A stretch of DNA of 37,341 bases from positions 1-37,341 of the forward strand of contig OMVS01000014.1 of NCBI GenBank assembly GCA_900314575.1, given 5' to 3'. The DNA is from an uncultured Olsenella sp. Lineage in GTDB: Bacteria > Actinomycetota > Coriobacteriia > Coriobacteriales > Atopobiaceae. Positions 15,054-22,919 of this stretch are shown here, piece by piece (the first letter of the stretch is position 1; each line of letters opens with the position of its first letter). The notes beneath the pieces were generated by a model that saw nothing but the letters and a program-made list of their open reading frames with translations, was not told where the DNA came from and made no database searches. The position numbers were made by a program, and so were the translations under genes.

Positions 15054-17081
15054 TTAATCCTCGTTGGTGCCCCCGTCGCCGCCCTCTGCGCCCGCAAGCC
15101 GTCCACCCAGCGCCTCGCGCTCCGCATCCCAGGCGCGCAGGGCGCAGAAGACCGCCTCGGCGACCTGCTCGGGGATCCCCCTCACGGAGGCGATCTGGTC
15201 GACGCTCGCGGCGCGCAGCCGCTTCATGGAGCCGAAATGGCGCAGGAGCGCGCGCTTGCGCGTGGGCCCCACCCCCGGCACGTCGTCCAGGACGGAGACG
15301 GTCATGGCCTTGTCGCGCAGCTCGCGGTGGAAGGTGATGGCAAAGCGGTGGCTCTCGTCGCGCACCTGCTTGATGAGGTAGAGGGAGGCCGAGCCCGAGG
15401 GAAGGACGATCGGCGTCTCGTCCCAGGGCACGAAGACCTCCTCGTCGCTCTTGGCGAGGCCGCAGCAGGGTATGTCGAGCCCGAGCCGGTCGAGCTGCTC
15501 GAGGGCGGCCGAGAGCTGGGGCTTGCCGCCGTCGAGGACGAGGAGGTCCGGCGCCTTGCCGAAGCGCTCGTCGGCCATGGTCTTGGGCCTGTAGCGCCTG
15601 CCCAGCACCTCGCCCATCGAGACGAAGTCGTTGGCCTCCTCGAGCGGCGTCTGGATCTTGAAGCGGCGGTACTGAGACTTGTCCGGGCGCCCGTTGGTGA
15701 AGACCACCATCGAGGCGACCGTGAAGCGCCCGTGCAGGGTCGAGATGTCGAAGCACTCGATGCGCATGGGGGGCGCATCGAGGGCCAGGGCGCTCTCAAG
15801 CTGGAGAAGGGCCTGGTTGGTGCGGTCGTCCGCGTAGCCGGTGCGCACCATGTAGCGGTTGAGGGCGTGGTGGGCGTTGGCGGCCGCCATCTCGAGCAGG
15901 TGGAGCTTCTCGCCGCGCTGCGGCCGCCTGACGCGGCAGCGCCTGCCGCGCTTCTCGGAGAGCCACTCCCCCACCACCTCGGCGTCCGGCAGGTCCACCA
16001 TGAGGTCGACCTCGGAGGGGATGTCGGCCGTCTCGTCGTAGTAGCGCTTGAGGAAGCCCCCCTGGAGCTCGACCTCGTCCACGTCGTTGCCCTTGTTGAG
16101 GACGAACTCGCTCGAGCGGATCGTGCGGCCCTCGCGCACCACGAAGACGCAGGCGGCCGAGATGGTCTCCTCGCGGTAGAAGCCGATGAGGTCGAGGCTC
16201 ACGGCCGACGAGAAGACCACCTCCTGCTTAGCGTTGAGCGCGCCGATGACGTCGAGGCGGTGCTTGATGCGCCCCGCGCGCTCGAACTCGAGCTCCGAGG
16301 CGGCCTCCTGCATCTGGGAGGTGAGCTCGTCGACAACCTCGGAGCGCTTGCCCGAGAGGAAGCGCTCGACCTGGCTCACGTGCCGGGCGTACTCGACCGT
16401 GTCGATCGCGCCGACGCAGACGCCCGGCCCCCGGCCGACGTGGTAGTCGAAGCAGGGCCTGCCGCTCTCGGCCAGAAGCAGGTTGGCGACGGCCGCGTCG
16501 TCCGGGTTCTTCTCCAGCATGCGCCTCACGCGCTTCCACTGCGCGCAGCCGGCCGAGCAGATGGGGATGACCTTGCGCAGCGTGTCGATCATGTCGCGCG
16601 CGGCGTGGGCGTCGGTGTAGGGACCGAAGTAGCGGGTGCCCTTGCGGTGGCGCTCGCGCGTGTACTTGATCGCGGGGAAGACGTCGGACTCCGTGATGGC
16701 GATGTAGGGGTAGCTCTTGTCGTCCTTGAAGTCGACGTTGAAGTAGGGGTGGTACTGCTCGATCAGGTTGCGCTCGAGCACGAGGGCCTCGTGCTCGTTG
16801 CCGACCACGATGTAGTCGAACGAGCGCACCACCTGCATCATCAGGGGAATCTTGGCGCGGTCGTCCGCGAGGGTCGTGTACTGGCGCATGCGAGCGCGCA
16901 GGTTCTTGGCCTTGCCGACGTAGATGACCTGGTCCTGGGCGTCCTTCCAGAGGTAGCAGCCGGGCTCGGTGGGGACCTGGTCCACCTGCTCGGCTATCGA
17001 GGGCAGGCCCTCCGCCTCGGGCGTGGGGGCCTTGAGGTCCGCCTGTATGTCCGGCTCGTAGCCGGGGTCCTTGATCGTCAT
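15054..17081 (-). CDS. uvrC: UvrC, excinuclease ABC subunit C
   Basis: UvrC makes both cuts in nucleotide excision repair. The 675-residue protein has an N-terminal GIY-YIG nuclease (PGCYLW...YVGKAKNLRARMRQY, about 35-115), a UvrB-interacting segment (about 240-275), an RNase H-like nuclease (FDISTLHG, LVLDGGKPQL, HRFAITFHR) and C-terminal helix-hairpin-helix motifs. Four cysteines bind an iron-sulfur cluster in E. coli UvrC; here C175, C210 and C222 match, but the third position is G218, and a spare C179 lies nearby, with an insertion of about 25 residues between C179 and C210. No ribosome site precedes the ATG at 17081, and a -10 lies 7 bases before it, so the message is probably leaderless. 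Confidence 0.96.
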   Translation of the reverse strand: MTIKDPGYEPDIQADLKAPTPEAEGLPSIAEQVDQVPTEPGCYLWKDAQDQVIYVGKAKNLRARMRQYTTLADDRAKIPLMMQVVRSFDYIVVGNEHEALVLERNLIEQYHPYFNVDFKDDKSYPYIAITESDVFPAIKYTRERHRKGTRYFGPYTDAHAARDMIDTLRKVIPICSAGCAQWKRVRRMLEKNPDDAAVANLLLAESGRPCFDYHVGRGPGVCVGAIDTVEYARHVSQVERFLSGKRSEVVDELTSQMQEAASELEFERAGRIKHRLDVIGALNAKQEVVFSSAVSLDLIGFYREETISAACVFVVREGRTIRSSEFVLNKGNDVDEVELQGGFLKRYYDETADIPSEVDLMVDLPDAEVVGEWLSEKRGRRCRVRRPQRGEKLHLLEMAAANAHHALNRYMVRTGYADDRTNQALLQLESALALDAPPMRIECFDISTLHGRFTVASMVVFTNGRPDKSQYRRFKIQTPLEEANDFVSMGEVLGRRYRPKTMADERFGKAPDLLVLDGGKPQLSAALEQLDRLGLDIPCCGLAKSDEEVFVPWDETPIVLPSGSASLYLIKQVRDESHRFAITFHRELRDKAMTVSVLDDVPGVGPTRKRALLRHFGSMKRLRAASVDQIASVRGIPEQVAEAVFCALRAWDAEREALGGRLAGAEGGDGGTNED

Positions 17082-17088
17082 GCGTCAG

Positions 17089-17094
17089 AGTATA
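17089..17094 (-). promoter_or_regulatory. uvrC -10 element, probable leaderless start
   Basis: Minus-strand TATACT ends 7 bases before the uvrC ATG, so transcription should begin at or next to the start codon. No Shine-Dalgarno sequence is present, and no clear -35 is seen because a GC hairpin occupies its place. No LexA-type box is visible here. Confidence 0.5.
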
Positions 17095-17097
17095 CCC

Positions 17098-17150
17098 GCC
17101 GGGCGGGCGCGCCGCGGGGCGTCGCCCCGCTGCCGCCGCACCCGCCCGGC
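17098..17150 (-). terminator. Nested hairpin ending the FemAB/ATP-grasp gene
   Basis: An outer perfect 10-bp stem (17098-17107 with 17141-17150) encloses an inner 7-bp stem (17114-17120 with 17124-17130). It lies 12 bases past the stop of the fusion gene and directly before the uvrC -10. No T-run follows, so it may be a terminator of the kind common in GC-rich actinobacteria. Confidence 0.6.
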
Positions 17151-17161
17151 GCGACCTCCCC

Positions 17162-19435
17162 CTAGAAGGAGGTCTCGGTCGGCTCCGGGTAGAAGGTCTG
17201 GAACTTGCGGATCTGGTTGCGCTCGGTGAGCTCCACGGCCAGCCGGTGGCCGGGGTTGCGGTCGCCGAGGTAGCGCTGCGGGTCGAAGACCTTGCCCGAG
17301 GACGCCAGCTCGCGCACCTCCTCGAGGAGGTCGCCCGAGACGTACTTCTCCACGAGGACCACCGGCACGACGGTGAAGAGGCCCTTCTCGAAGATCTTGA
17401 CCGCGCGCGGCTTCTTGTGGTCGATCACGTCCTCCACGCAGCAGCGCATGGGGTTGATGCCGCCGGCGACGTTGTAGTAGGAGCCGCGGCCGATCCGCGG
17501 GTTCATGTCCATGAAGACCACCCGGCCGGTCCTCGGGTCGCGCTTGGTGTCGAAGTTGCAGAAGCCCCGGTAGGGGTAGCCCTTCTCCTCGAGGTGCTTG
17601 AGCAGGGCCTCGATCTTCTTCCAGCTGTCCGGCATGGGACGCGAGATCATCGCGACGGGGTTACCGAGCATGGTGGGCGCGTGGTCCTCGAGGAGGACCT
17701 GCGCCGAGCCGTACATCGCCAGCGTGCCGTCGCTCGCCACGTAGACGGTGAGGCAGTCGATGTTGGTGTCGTCGCCCTCGATGAGCTCCTGGACCAGGAA
17801 CTCGCCGTGGAAGCCGGCGGCGCGCAAATCCGCCCAGAGGGCGTCGAGCTCGGACTGCTCGTGGAGGAAGTAGACCTTCTTGAAGCCCTGGGCGTAGAGG
17901 TGGTCGTAGCGCGCCGAGACGGCGGGCTTGGCGACGACGGGGAAGGCGAGGCCGCAGGGGGCGACGGGGGCATCGCCCGCAAGGTCGACGTACTCGGTCC
18001 TCGGGACGTCGATGCCGACCTCCTCGCACAGGGCCTGGAAGCGGGCCTTGTCTGAGACGAGCTCCACGACCTCCTCGGAGGGGACGGCGTAGAAGACGTT
18101 GGCGGGCAGGCGGTCCTTGGCCCCGTTGATGGCGTAGATCACGCCGTCGGTGTTACCCGTGAGGAAGACCTTCTTGTCCGGGTTCTCCTGCGCGATCTGG
18201 GTGACGGCGCGGACGATCTCGTCGGAGGTGACCTTGGCGATGGGGCGCACGTCGAAGATGTCGGAGTGCTGGATCGCCGCGATCGGGGCGGACGCCAGGC
18301 AGACGCTCTTGCAGTGGTAGGCCGCGTGCATCTCCGCGCCGAGCGAGTACGCGCCGATGTCGCCGCCCACGATCACGGGGACGAGGTCCTCGCGCGGCCT
18401 CTCGCGCAGCGCGCGCTCGGCCTCGGCGGCCTTGCGCTCGCGGCGCGCGGCGACGAAGCCGTGGGCCTGCGTGAGCAGCGCGTAGAGGGCCTGCTTGATC
18501 GGGAGGTCGCGGTCGGGCGCGACCGGGGTGACCTCCTTGGAGAACTTGCACTTGAACTCGTTCAGGCCCATGAGGGACGGCGCGAAGTCGGAGCCGATGC
18601 CCATCATGTCGTAGGCCGTGCAGCCCTTCTCGCCCGCCAGGTCGCGGCACTCCCAGAAGACCAGCCCGTCGGTGACGTGCGCGCGCTGGAACTCGGTGCG
18701 AGAGGCGCCGTAGTAGCGCGTCGCGCGGGTGCCGTTGATGGTGACGATCGACCAGGTCACGACCTTGCCGTCGACCCTGCCCGCGTACAGGCGGCAGTGG
18801 GAGGGCCCGAGGATGCGGAGCATGTCCTCGTAGTCCGAGGCCGGCGCGGGCTCGAAGCCGTCGCGCCGCCCGGTCTCCACGATCACGTCGTAGTACTCGG
18901 AGAAGGACTCGCGCGCCCGCTCGGTCTCGTCGGCGTAGGACGCCGGGCTCTCGCGCAGCGCCTTGCGGACGTCGCGGCGGCCGCGGGTCTTGAAGCGGGA
19001 GAGTACGTCCTCCTCGGAGCCGGTGAGGTCGATCACGACCGTCTGGTCGTAGGGGATGGTAGACAGGACGGCGTGGGTCTCGGGCAACTCGGCGCGGACG
19101 GCCAGGCGCACGAAGACGACCTTGGAATCGCGGGCGCGCACGCACTCGGCGATCGCGGCGAGCGCGGCGGACTCCTGCTCGGGGGTGGGTTCGGCGACCC
19201 AGGCGGGACCGTGGCCGGAGCGCAGGTAGTGGTAGCCATGGGTCTCGAAGTCGAGGAAGCTCACGAAGGCGACGGCCGCGCCGTCCTCCTCGACCACGAA
19301 GGAGCCCCACTGGCTGCGGCCGGGGACGGTGTCCTGGTAGCGGGCCCACACCTCCGTCTGCTCGATGGGCAACTCGCAGCCGAGGCCCTTTGCCTCGGAC
19401 TCCAACTGATCGAAGCTGACCTCTCTAAGCTGCAT
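17162..19435 (-). CDS. FemAB aminoacyltransferase fused to a D-aspartate-ligase-like ATP-grasp domain
   Basis: The 757-residue protein has two parts. Residues 1 to about 345 look like FemA/FemX peptidoglycan bridge enzymes: TVVIDLTGSEEDVLSRFKTR, RRDVRKAL, GFEPAPASDYEDML, YYGAS and a YDMMGIGSDF...LNEFKCKFS core. After a charged linker (331-350) comes an ATP-grasp enzyme (352-757) with VVAKPA (K503), VQELIEGDDTN, LLEDHAPTMLGNPV, FCNFDTKRDPRTG and the metal-binding MDMNPRIGRGSYY (D643, N645). These resemble Aslfm, the Enterococcus faecium ligase that puts beta-D-Asp on the stem-peptide lysine. Likely cytoplasmic, acting on lipid II or its precursors. The ATG at 19435 follows GGAGG. MurJ lies upstream and an aspartate racemase beyond, which supports the D-Asp role. 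The fused FemAB half may add another residue or bind the lipid substrate. Confidence 0.82.
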   Translation of the reverse strand: MQLREVSFDQLESEAKGLGCELPIEQTEVWARYQDTVPGRSQWGSFVVEEDGAAVAFVSFLDFETHGYHYLRSGHGPAWVAEPTPEQESAALAAIAECVRARDSKVVFVRLAVRAELPETHAVLSTIPYDQTVVIDLTGSEEDVLSRFKTRGRRDVRKALRESPASYADETERARESFSEYYDVIVETGRRDGFEPAPASDYEDMLRILGPSHCRLYAGRVDGKVVTWSIVTINGTRATRYYGASRTEFQRAHVTDGLVFWECRDLAGEKGCTAYDMMGIGSDFAPSLMGLNEFKCKFSKEVTPVAPDRDLPIKQALYALLTQAHGFVAARRERKAAEAERALRERPREDLVPVIVGGDIGAYSLGAEMHAAYHCKSVCLASAPIAAIQHSDIFDVRPIAKVTSDEIVRAVTQIAQENPDKKVFLTGNTDGVIYAINGAKDRLPANVFYAVPSEEVVELVSDKARFQALCEEVGIDVPRTEYVDLAGDAPVAPCGLAFPVVAKPAVSARYDHLYAQGFKKVYFLHEQSELDALWADLRAAGFHGEFLVQELIEGDDTNIDCLTVYVASDGTLAMYGSAQVLLEDHAPTMLGNPVAMISRPMPDSWKKIEALLKHLEEKGYPYRGFCNFDTKRDPRTGRVVFMDMNPRIGRGSYYNVAGGINPMRCCVEDVIDHKKPRAVKIFEKGLFTVVPVVLVEKYVSGDLLEEVRELASSGKVFDPQRYLGDRNPGHRLAVELTERNQIRKFQTFYPEPTETSF

Positions 19436-19513
19436 GGGGCCTCCAAGCGGGCGCGGGGCCCGACGTCGGTTCTGTGCCGGCCGGGCGCCCCTCGGGGCGG
19501 CGGCGTCCTAGCG

Positions 19514-19519
19514 ATTCTA
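19514..19519 (-). promoter_or_regulatory. Possible -10 for the FemAB/ATP-grasp gene
   Basis: Minus-strand TAGAAT matches the sigma-70 -10 at five of six positions, about 80 bases before the ATG and just after the murJ terminator hairpin. No matching -35 is seen. Confidence 0.3.
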
Positions 19520-19560
19520 CGGCACCGCACGGGCGCGGGGCCGCTTTGCACGGTAGCTAC

Positions 19561-19584
19561 AGAAAGCCGCGCGCGGCGCGCGGC
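19561..19584 (-). terminator. Terminator of murJ
   Basis: GCCGCGCGC (19566-19574) and its complement (19576-19584) form a near-perfect GC hairpin; on the minus strand it is followed by TTTCT. It lies 24 bases past the murJ stop. It separates murJ from the fusion gene, though read-through may occur. Confidence 0.6.
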
Positions 19585-19607
19585 CAGCCCGCAGGCGGCC
19601 GCCGCTA

Positions 19608-21350
19608 TCAGTGCGACCTGCGGAGAAGGGCCTTGACCTCCCGGGACTCGGGCATCTTGGTGGCGAGCGCGAGGCCGTAGGTGACCGCGACCGCCGGCAC
19701 GCCGCCGGCGACGCAGTACAGGACGCTGCCGAGGAGCGAGTGGACCTCTCCCAGGACCGAGGTCACGCCCGCCAGCACGAGGGCGCCCACGGCCGCGCCG
19801 GCGAGGCCGACCGCGAGCGAGCGCAGCGCCGAGGCGGCCATCCGGGAGACGCCGACGTGCCCCAGGGTCCTGCGCAGGCTGAAGAGGGCCACCACGTCGA
19901 TCGCCGCGTAGTACAGGGTCGAGGAGAACGCCACCCCCGCGAGCCCGAAGGGGCCGACCGCCCAGAGGCAGAAGGCGACCTGCACCGCGGCCCCGACCAC
20001 GGCCGCCACGGCGTAGGCCATCATGCGGTGCAGCGAGGAGCAGACCTTCTGCAGGAGGGTCGAGACGCCGTAGGCGGGCAGCGCCGTGGCGAGGAAGACG
20101 AGGTAGACGGACATCTCCGCGAGCGCCTGGGAGTCGATGCGCCCGGCGGCGAGGAGGTAGGAGAGCTCGGGGGCGAACACCATCAGGTACATCATGAACG
20201 GGACGAGCCAGAAGTTGATGCGGTTGACGCCGAACAGCAGGCCCCGCTTGAAGGAGTCCATGTCCCCGTCGGAGGCGTACTGGGAGAGCTCGGTGAACAG
20301 GGCGACCGTGATGGGGACCGCGAAGACCGAGTAGGGCAGCATGTACCAGATGCGCGAGTAGTACGCGATCGAGGGCCCGGCGGCCGTGACCTGCGAGGCA
20401 GCCGACGACATGACCGAGACCGTCGGGAAGGACGCGATCGTGACCACGAGGGTGGGCAGGCCGATGGAGAGCATGTCCCTGAGCGCCGGGTCGTGGAAGT
20501 CGACCAGGAGGCGCAGCCGGATGCCGTGGCGCTTGAGGGAGGGCACCTGGAGCAGCACCTGCACGAGGACGCCCAGGGGGTTGCCAAGCGCGAGCGAAAG
20601 GATGGCGACCGTGGGGTTGGACTTGGCGAAGACCAGATAGAGCACGAAGGAGAGGGTGCAGATCACGTTGTTGAAGATCGGCGCCGCGTTGCTCCAGAAG
20701 TAGTCGCGCTCCGCGTTCAGGATGCCCGAGAGGATCGAGGAGAGCGCGTAGAGCACGACCTCGATCGCGAAGAAGCGGAAGAAGTAGACCGACAGGTCGT
20801 GGTCGAAGCCCTCGGCGGCGCCGGCGGAGTTGGTCCAGATGACGAAGTCGGCGAAGACGAGGGAGACGGCCGTCAGGACGAGCATGAACAGGCCGACGAT
20901 GGCGATGAGGTTGGAGGCGTAGCGGTTCGAGCCCTCCCGCCCGAGCCTCTTCCTCACCTGGATGTAGGTCGGCAGGAACGCCGTCATGATCACGCCGCCG
21001 GCCACGAGCTCGTAGAGCATGTTGGGCATGTTGTTGGCGACGGTGTAGACGCTCGCGAGGCCCGTGACGCCCAGCGCGATCGACTGGCCCCAGGTGCGCA
21101 TGAGGCCCGTGATGCGCGAGATGACGACAAGGACGCTCATCATCGCGGCGGACCTGGCGACCGAGCCGGCAGAGCCGTCCTGGGGGGCGTCGCCGGTCTC
21201 GGGCCGTGCGGGCCCGGCCTGGTCGGGCCCGGAGCCCCCTGCCGCAGGGGCCGCCGCGGCGGCGTCCGCGCCCTTGGGGGCCTCCTGAGCGCCTGCCCCC
21301 GCCTCCCCCGCCTCGCCGGACGGCCTCCTGAGATGCTTCGGTTCTGCCAT
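19608..21350 (-). CDS. murJ: MurJ, lipid II flippase
   Basis: MurJ moves lipid II across the cytoplasmic membrane for peptidoglycan synthesis. The 580-residue protein has the MOP-superfamily layout: about 14 hydrophobic helices, the N-terminal SVLVVISRITGLMR and the conserved NNMPNMLYELVAGGVIMTAFLPTY region, with Arg residues of the central cavity in place. Residues 1 to about 60 form an Ala/Gly/Pro-rich, probably disordered cytoplasmic extension, common in actinobacterial MurJ. I chose the ATG at 21350 because GAGAGG lies 6 bases upstream; an ATG two codons earlier has no room for a ribosome site. It is divergent from the racemase gene and upstream of the FemAB/ATP-grasp ligase. Confidence 0.93.
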   Translation of the reverse strand: MAEPKHLRRPSGEAGEAGAGAQEAPKGADAAAAAPAAGGSGPDQAGPARPETGDAPQDGSAGSVARSAAMMSVLVVISRITGLMRTWGQSIALGVTGLASVYTVANNMPNMLYELVAGGVIMTAFLPTYIQVRKRLGREGSNRYASNLIAIVGLFMLVLTAVSLVFADFVIWTNSAGAAEGFDHDLSVYFFRFFAIEVVLYALSSILSGILNAERDYFWSNAAPIFNNVICTLSFVLYLVFAKSNPTVAILSLALGNPLGVLVQVLLQVPSLKRHGIRLRLLVDFHDPALRDMLSIGLPTLVVTIASFPTVSVMSSAASQVTAAGPSIAYYSRIWYMLPYSVFAVPITVALFTELSQYASDGDMDSFKRGLLFGVNRINFWLVPFMMYLMVFAPELSYLLAAGRIDSQALAEMSVYLVFLATALPAYGVSTLLQKVCSSLHRMMAYAVAAVVGAAVQVAFCLWAVGPFGLAGVAFSSTLYYAAIDVVALFSLRRTLGHVGVSRMAASALRSLAVGLAGAAVGALVLAGVTSVLGEVHSLLGSVLYCVAGGVPAVAVTYGLALATKMPESREVKALLRRSH

Positions 21351-21520
21351 GGACATCCTCTCGCGGGGTAGACTCTTGCTTGTCGTCCGTTCGCGCGAGC
21401 GGGCCGAGCGCCCAGGGCTGCCTCGCACCCACGCGTTTTTCTCGTGGGAAGGGTACCCTCGCCGCCGGCGGACGGCCGGCCGAAGCCGCACACAAACACC
21501 AACTCTACGGAGATGCAGCC

Positions 21521-22249
21521 ATGCACAAGCCTGTTCTCGGCATCGTCGGCGGGGTGGGCCCGCTCGCCACCGCCTACTTCATGGAGGCGATCATCAAGAA
21601 GACGCCGGCCGCGCGCGACCAGGACAACATCCCCATGATCGTGTTCAACGATCCGCAGATCCCCGACCGCACCGCCTACATCCTCGACCACGGAATGCCC
21701 GACCCGCAGCCCGAGATGGTGAAGGTCGCGCGCTGGCTCGAGGACGCTGGCGCGGACTACCTCGCCATCCCCTGCAACACGGCGCACTACTTCTACGACG
21801 CCATCGCCAGCTCGGTCGGGGTACCGGTCCTCAACATCATGAGCGAGACGGCCCGGCGCATCTCCAGGACCATCGGCACCGGCGGCACCGTGGGCCTCAT
21901 GGCGACCGACGGCACCATCGAGTCGGGGGTCTTCCAGGGCTACTTCCGCGAGGCGGGCCTCGAGACCATGACCCCTGGGGACGACGACCGGCGCACCCTC
22001 ATGTCGCTCATCTACGACTGCGTGAAGGCGAACAGGCCCTACGACGCGGACGAGTTCCTCGGCGTGGTCCGCCGCCTGCGCGACGCGGGCTGCGACGCCG
22101 TGGTCGTGGGCTGCACCGAGCTCTCCGTCATCTTCCAGGACCTGCGCGAGCGGCCCGACTACCTCTTCGACTCCCTCGACATCCTGGCCGGGCGCTGCGT
22201 CGAGCTCTACCTCGACGCCCGCGAGGCCGGCGGCATGGTGGAGATGTAG
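21521..22249 (+). CDS. Aspartate racemase family protein
   Basis: Members interconvert L- and D-aspartate (or glutamate) without cofactor, using two cysteines. In the 242-residue protein these are C85 (AIPCNTAHYF) and C198 (VVGCTELSV), and the family start LGIVGGVGPLAT is present. The ATG at 21521 has CGGAGA 8 bases upstream and gives the usual length; an ORF reaching further back to 21380 runs through the divergent promoter region. It faces away from murJ across 170 bases and converges on hisI with only 18 bases between stops. D-Asp made here would supply the ATP-grasp ligase. A glutamate or broad-range racemase is an alternative. Confidence 0.85.
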   Translation: MHKPVLGIVGGVGPLATAYFMEAIIKKTPAARDQDNIPMIVFNDPQIPDRTAYILDHGMPDPQPEMVKVARWLEDAGADYLAIPCNTAHYFYDAIASSVGVPVLNIMSETARRISRTIGTGGTVGLMATDGTIESGVFQGYFREAGLETMTPGDDDRRTLMSLIYDCVKANRPYDADEFLGVVRRLRDAGCDAVVVGCTELSVIFQDLRERPDYLFDSLDILAGRCVELYLDAREAGGMVEM

Positions 22250-22267
22250 CGAGGCCCCACGCCCGCG

Positions 22268-22648
22268 CTACTCCCCCGTGAGCTCGCGGAAGAAGCAGCT
22301 CCTGTGGCCCGTGTGGCAGGCGGGGCCGGGGGAGTCGACCTCGTAGACGAGGGTGTCGGCGTCGCAGTCCACGAGGACGCGCTCGACGCGCTGCACGTTG
22401 CCGCTGGTGGCGCCCTTGTTCCACAGCTCCTTGCGGGAGCGCGACCAGAACCAGCTCGTATGGGTCGAGAAGGTCAGGCGGATCGCCTCCTCGTTCGCCC
22501 AGGCGACCATCAGCACCTCGCCCGAGCCCGCCTGCTGGACCACGACGGGGACGAGGCCCCGCTCGTCGTAGCCGATCGCGGCCTCCGCGAGCGTCACCTC
22601 GCCCAGCGCCTCGCCGGCGTAGCTGCCGGCGCCGTCCTTCTCCTCCAT
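22268..22648 (-). CDS. hisI: Phosphoribosyl-AMP cyclohydrolase
   Basis: This is the third step of histidine synthesis, opening the adenine ring of phosphoribosyl-AMP. The 126-residue single-domain protein has the metal-binding DCDAD (D94, C95, D96, D98) and the zinc cysteines C111 and C118 in CHTGHRSC, plus SRSRKELWNKGATSGN. The ATG at 22648 follows GGGAGGACCC. It is not fused to hisE, and hisE is not in the window. It is separated from the main his operon by a divergent gene, so it must be transcribed on its own. Confidence 0.95.
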   Translation of the reverse strand: MEEKDGAGSYAGEALGEVTLAEAAIGYDERGLVPVVVQQAGSGEVLMVAWANEEAIRLTFSTHTSWFWSRSRKELWNKGATSGNVQRVERVLVDCDADTLVYEVDSPGPACHTGHRSCFFRELTGE

Positions 22649-22732
22649 GGGTCCTCCCCTCCCCGCCGGCCGCACCACCCGGCCGGCCGACGTACCTGCC
22701 TCCTGTTGTCATCTGGCCCCGGGACGTCCGAG

Positions 22733-22799
22733 GCACGCCCGGTGGCACGCCCGGGGCACGGCCGGGACACGGCCGGGACACGGCCGGGACACGGCCCCA
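22733..22799. repeat. Six tandem 11-bp GC-rich units
   Basis: Units of the form RCACGSCCGGG start at 22733, 22745, 22756, 22767, 22778 and 22789. Units 2-6 have an exact 11-bp period; the first is followed by one extra base. The array lies in the 271-base gap between the divergent hisI and the ATPase-like gene, about 85 bases before hisI. It may be a slippage minisatellite or a helically phased protein-binding array. Nothing else in the gap is recognisable as a promoter. Confidence 0.75.
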
Positions 22800-22919
22800 G
22801 AGTAGCCCATCCGAGGGCCCTGGGCGAGCGGTGGGCGCCGCTCTCCGAATACGTGGTTTGCGCGATCGCCCGTATGGATAAACCCTTTGATATTCGTCGG
22901 TTCGGCGGTTGGGGTGGCC

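Noticed and set aside
19261-21495. 744-codon minus-strand frame across murJ and the start of the fusion gene
   Set aside because: It is out of frame with both real genes and Arg/Gly/Ala-rich, without motifs.
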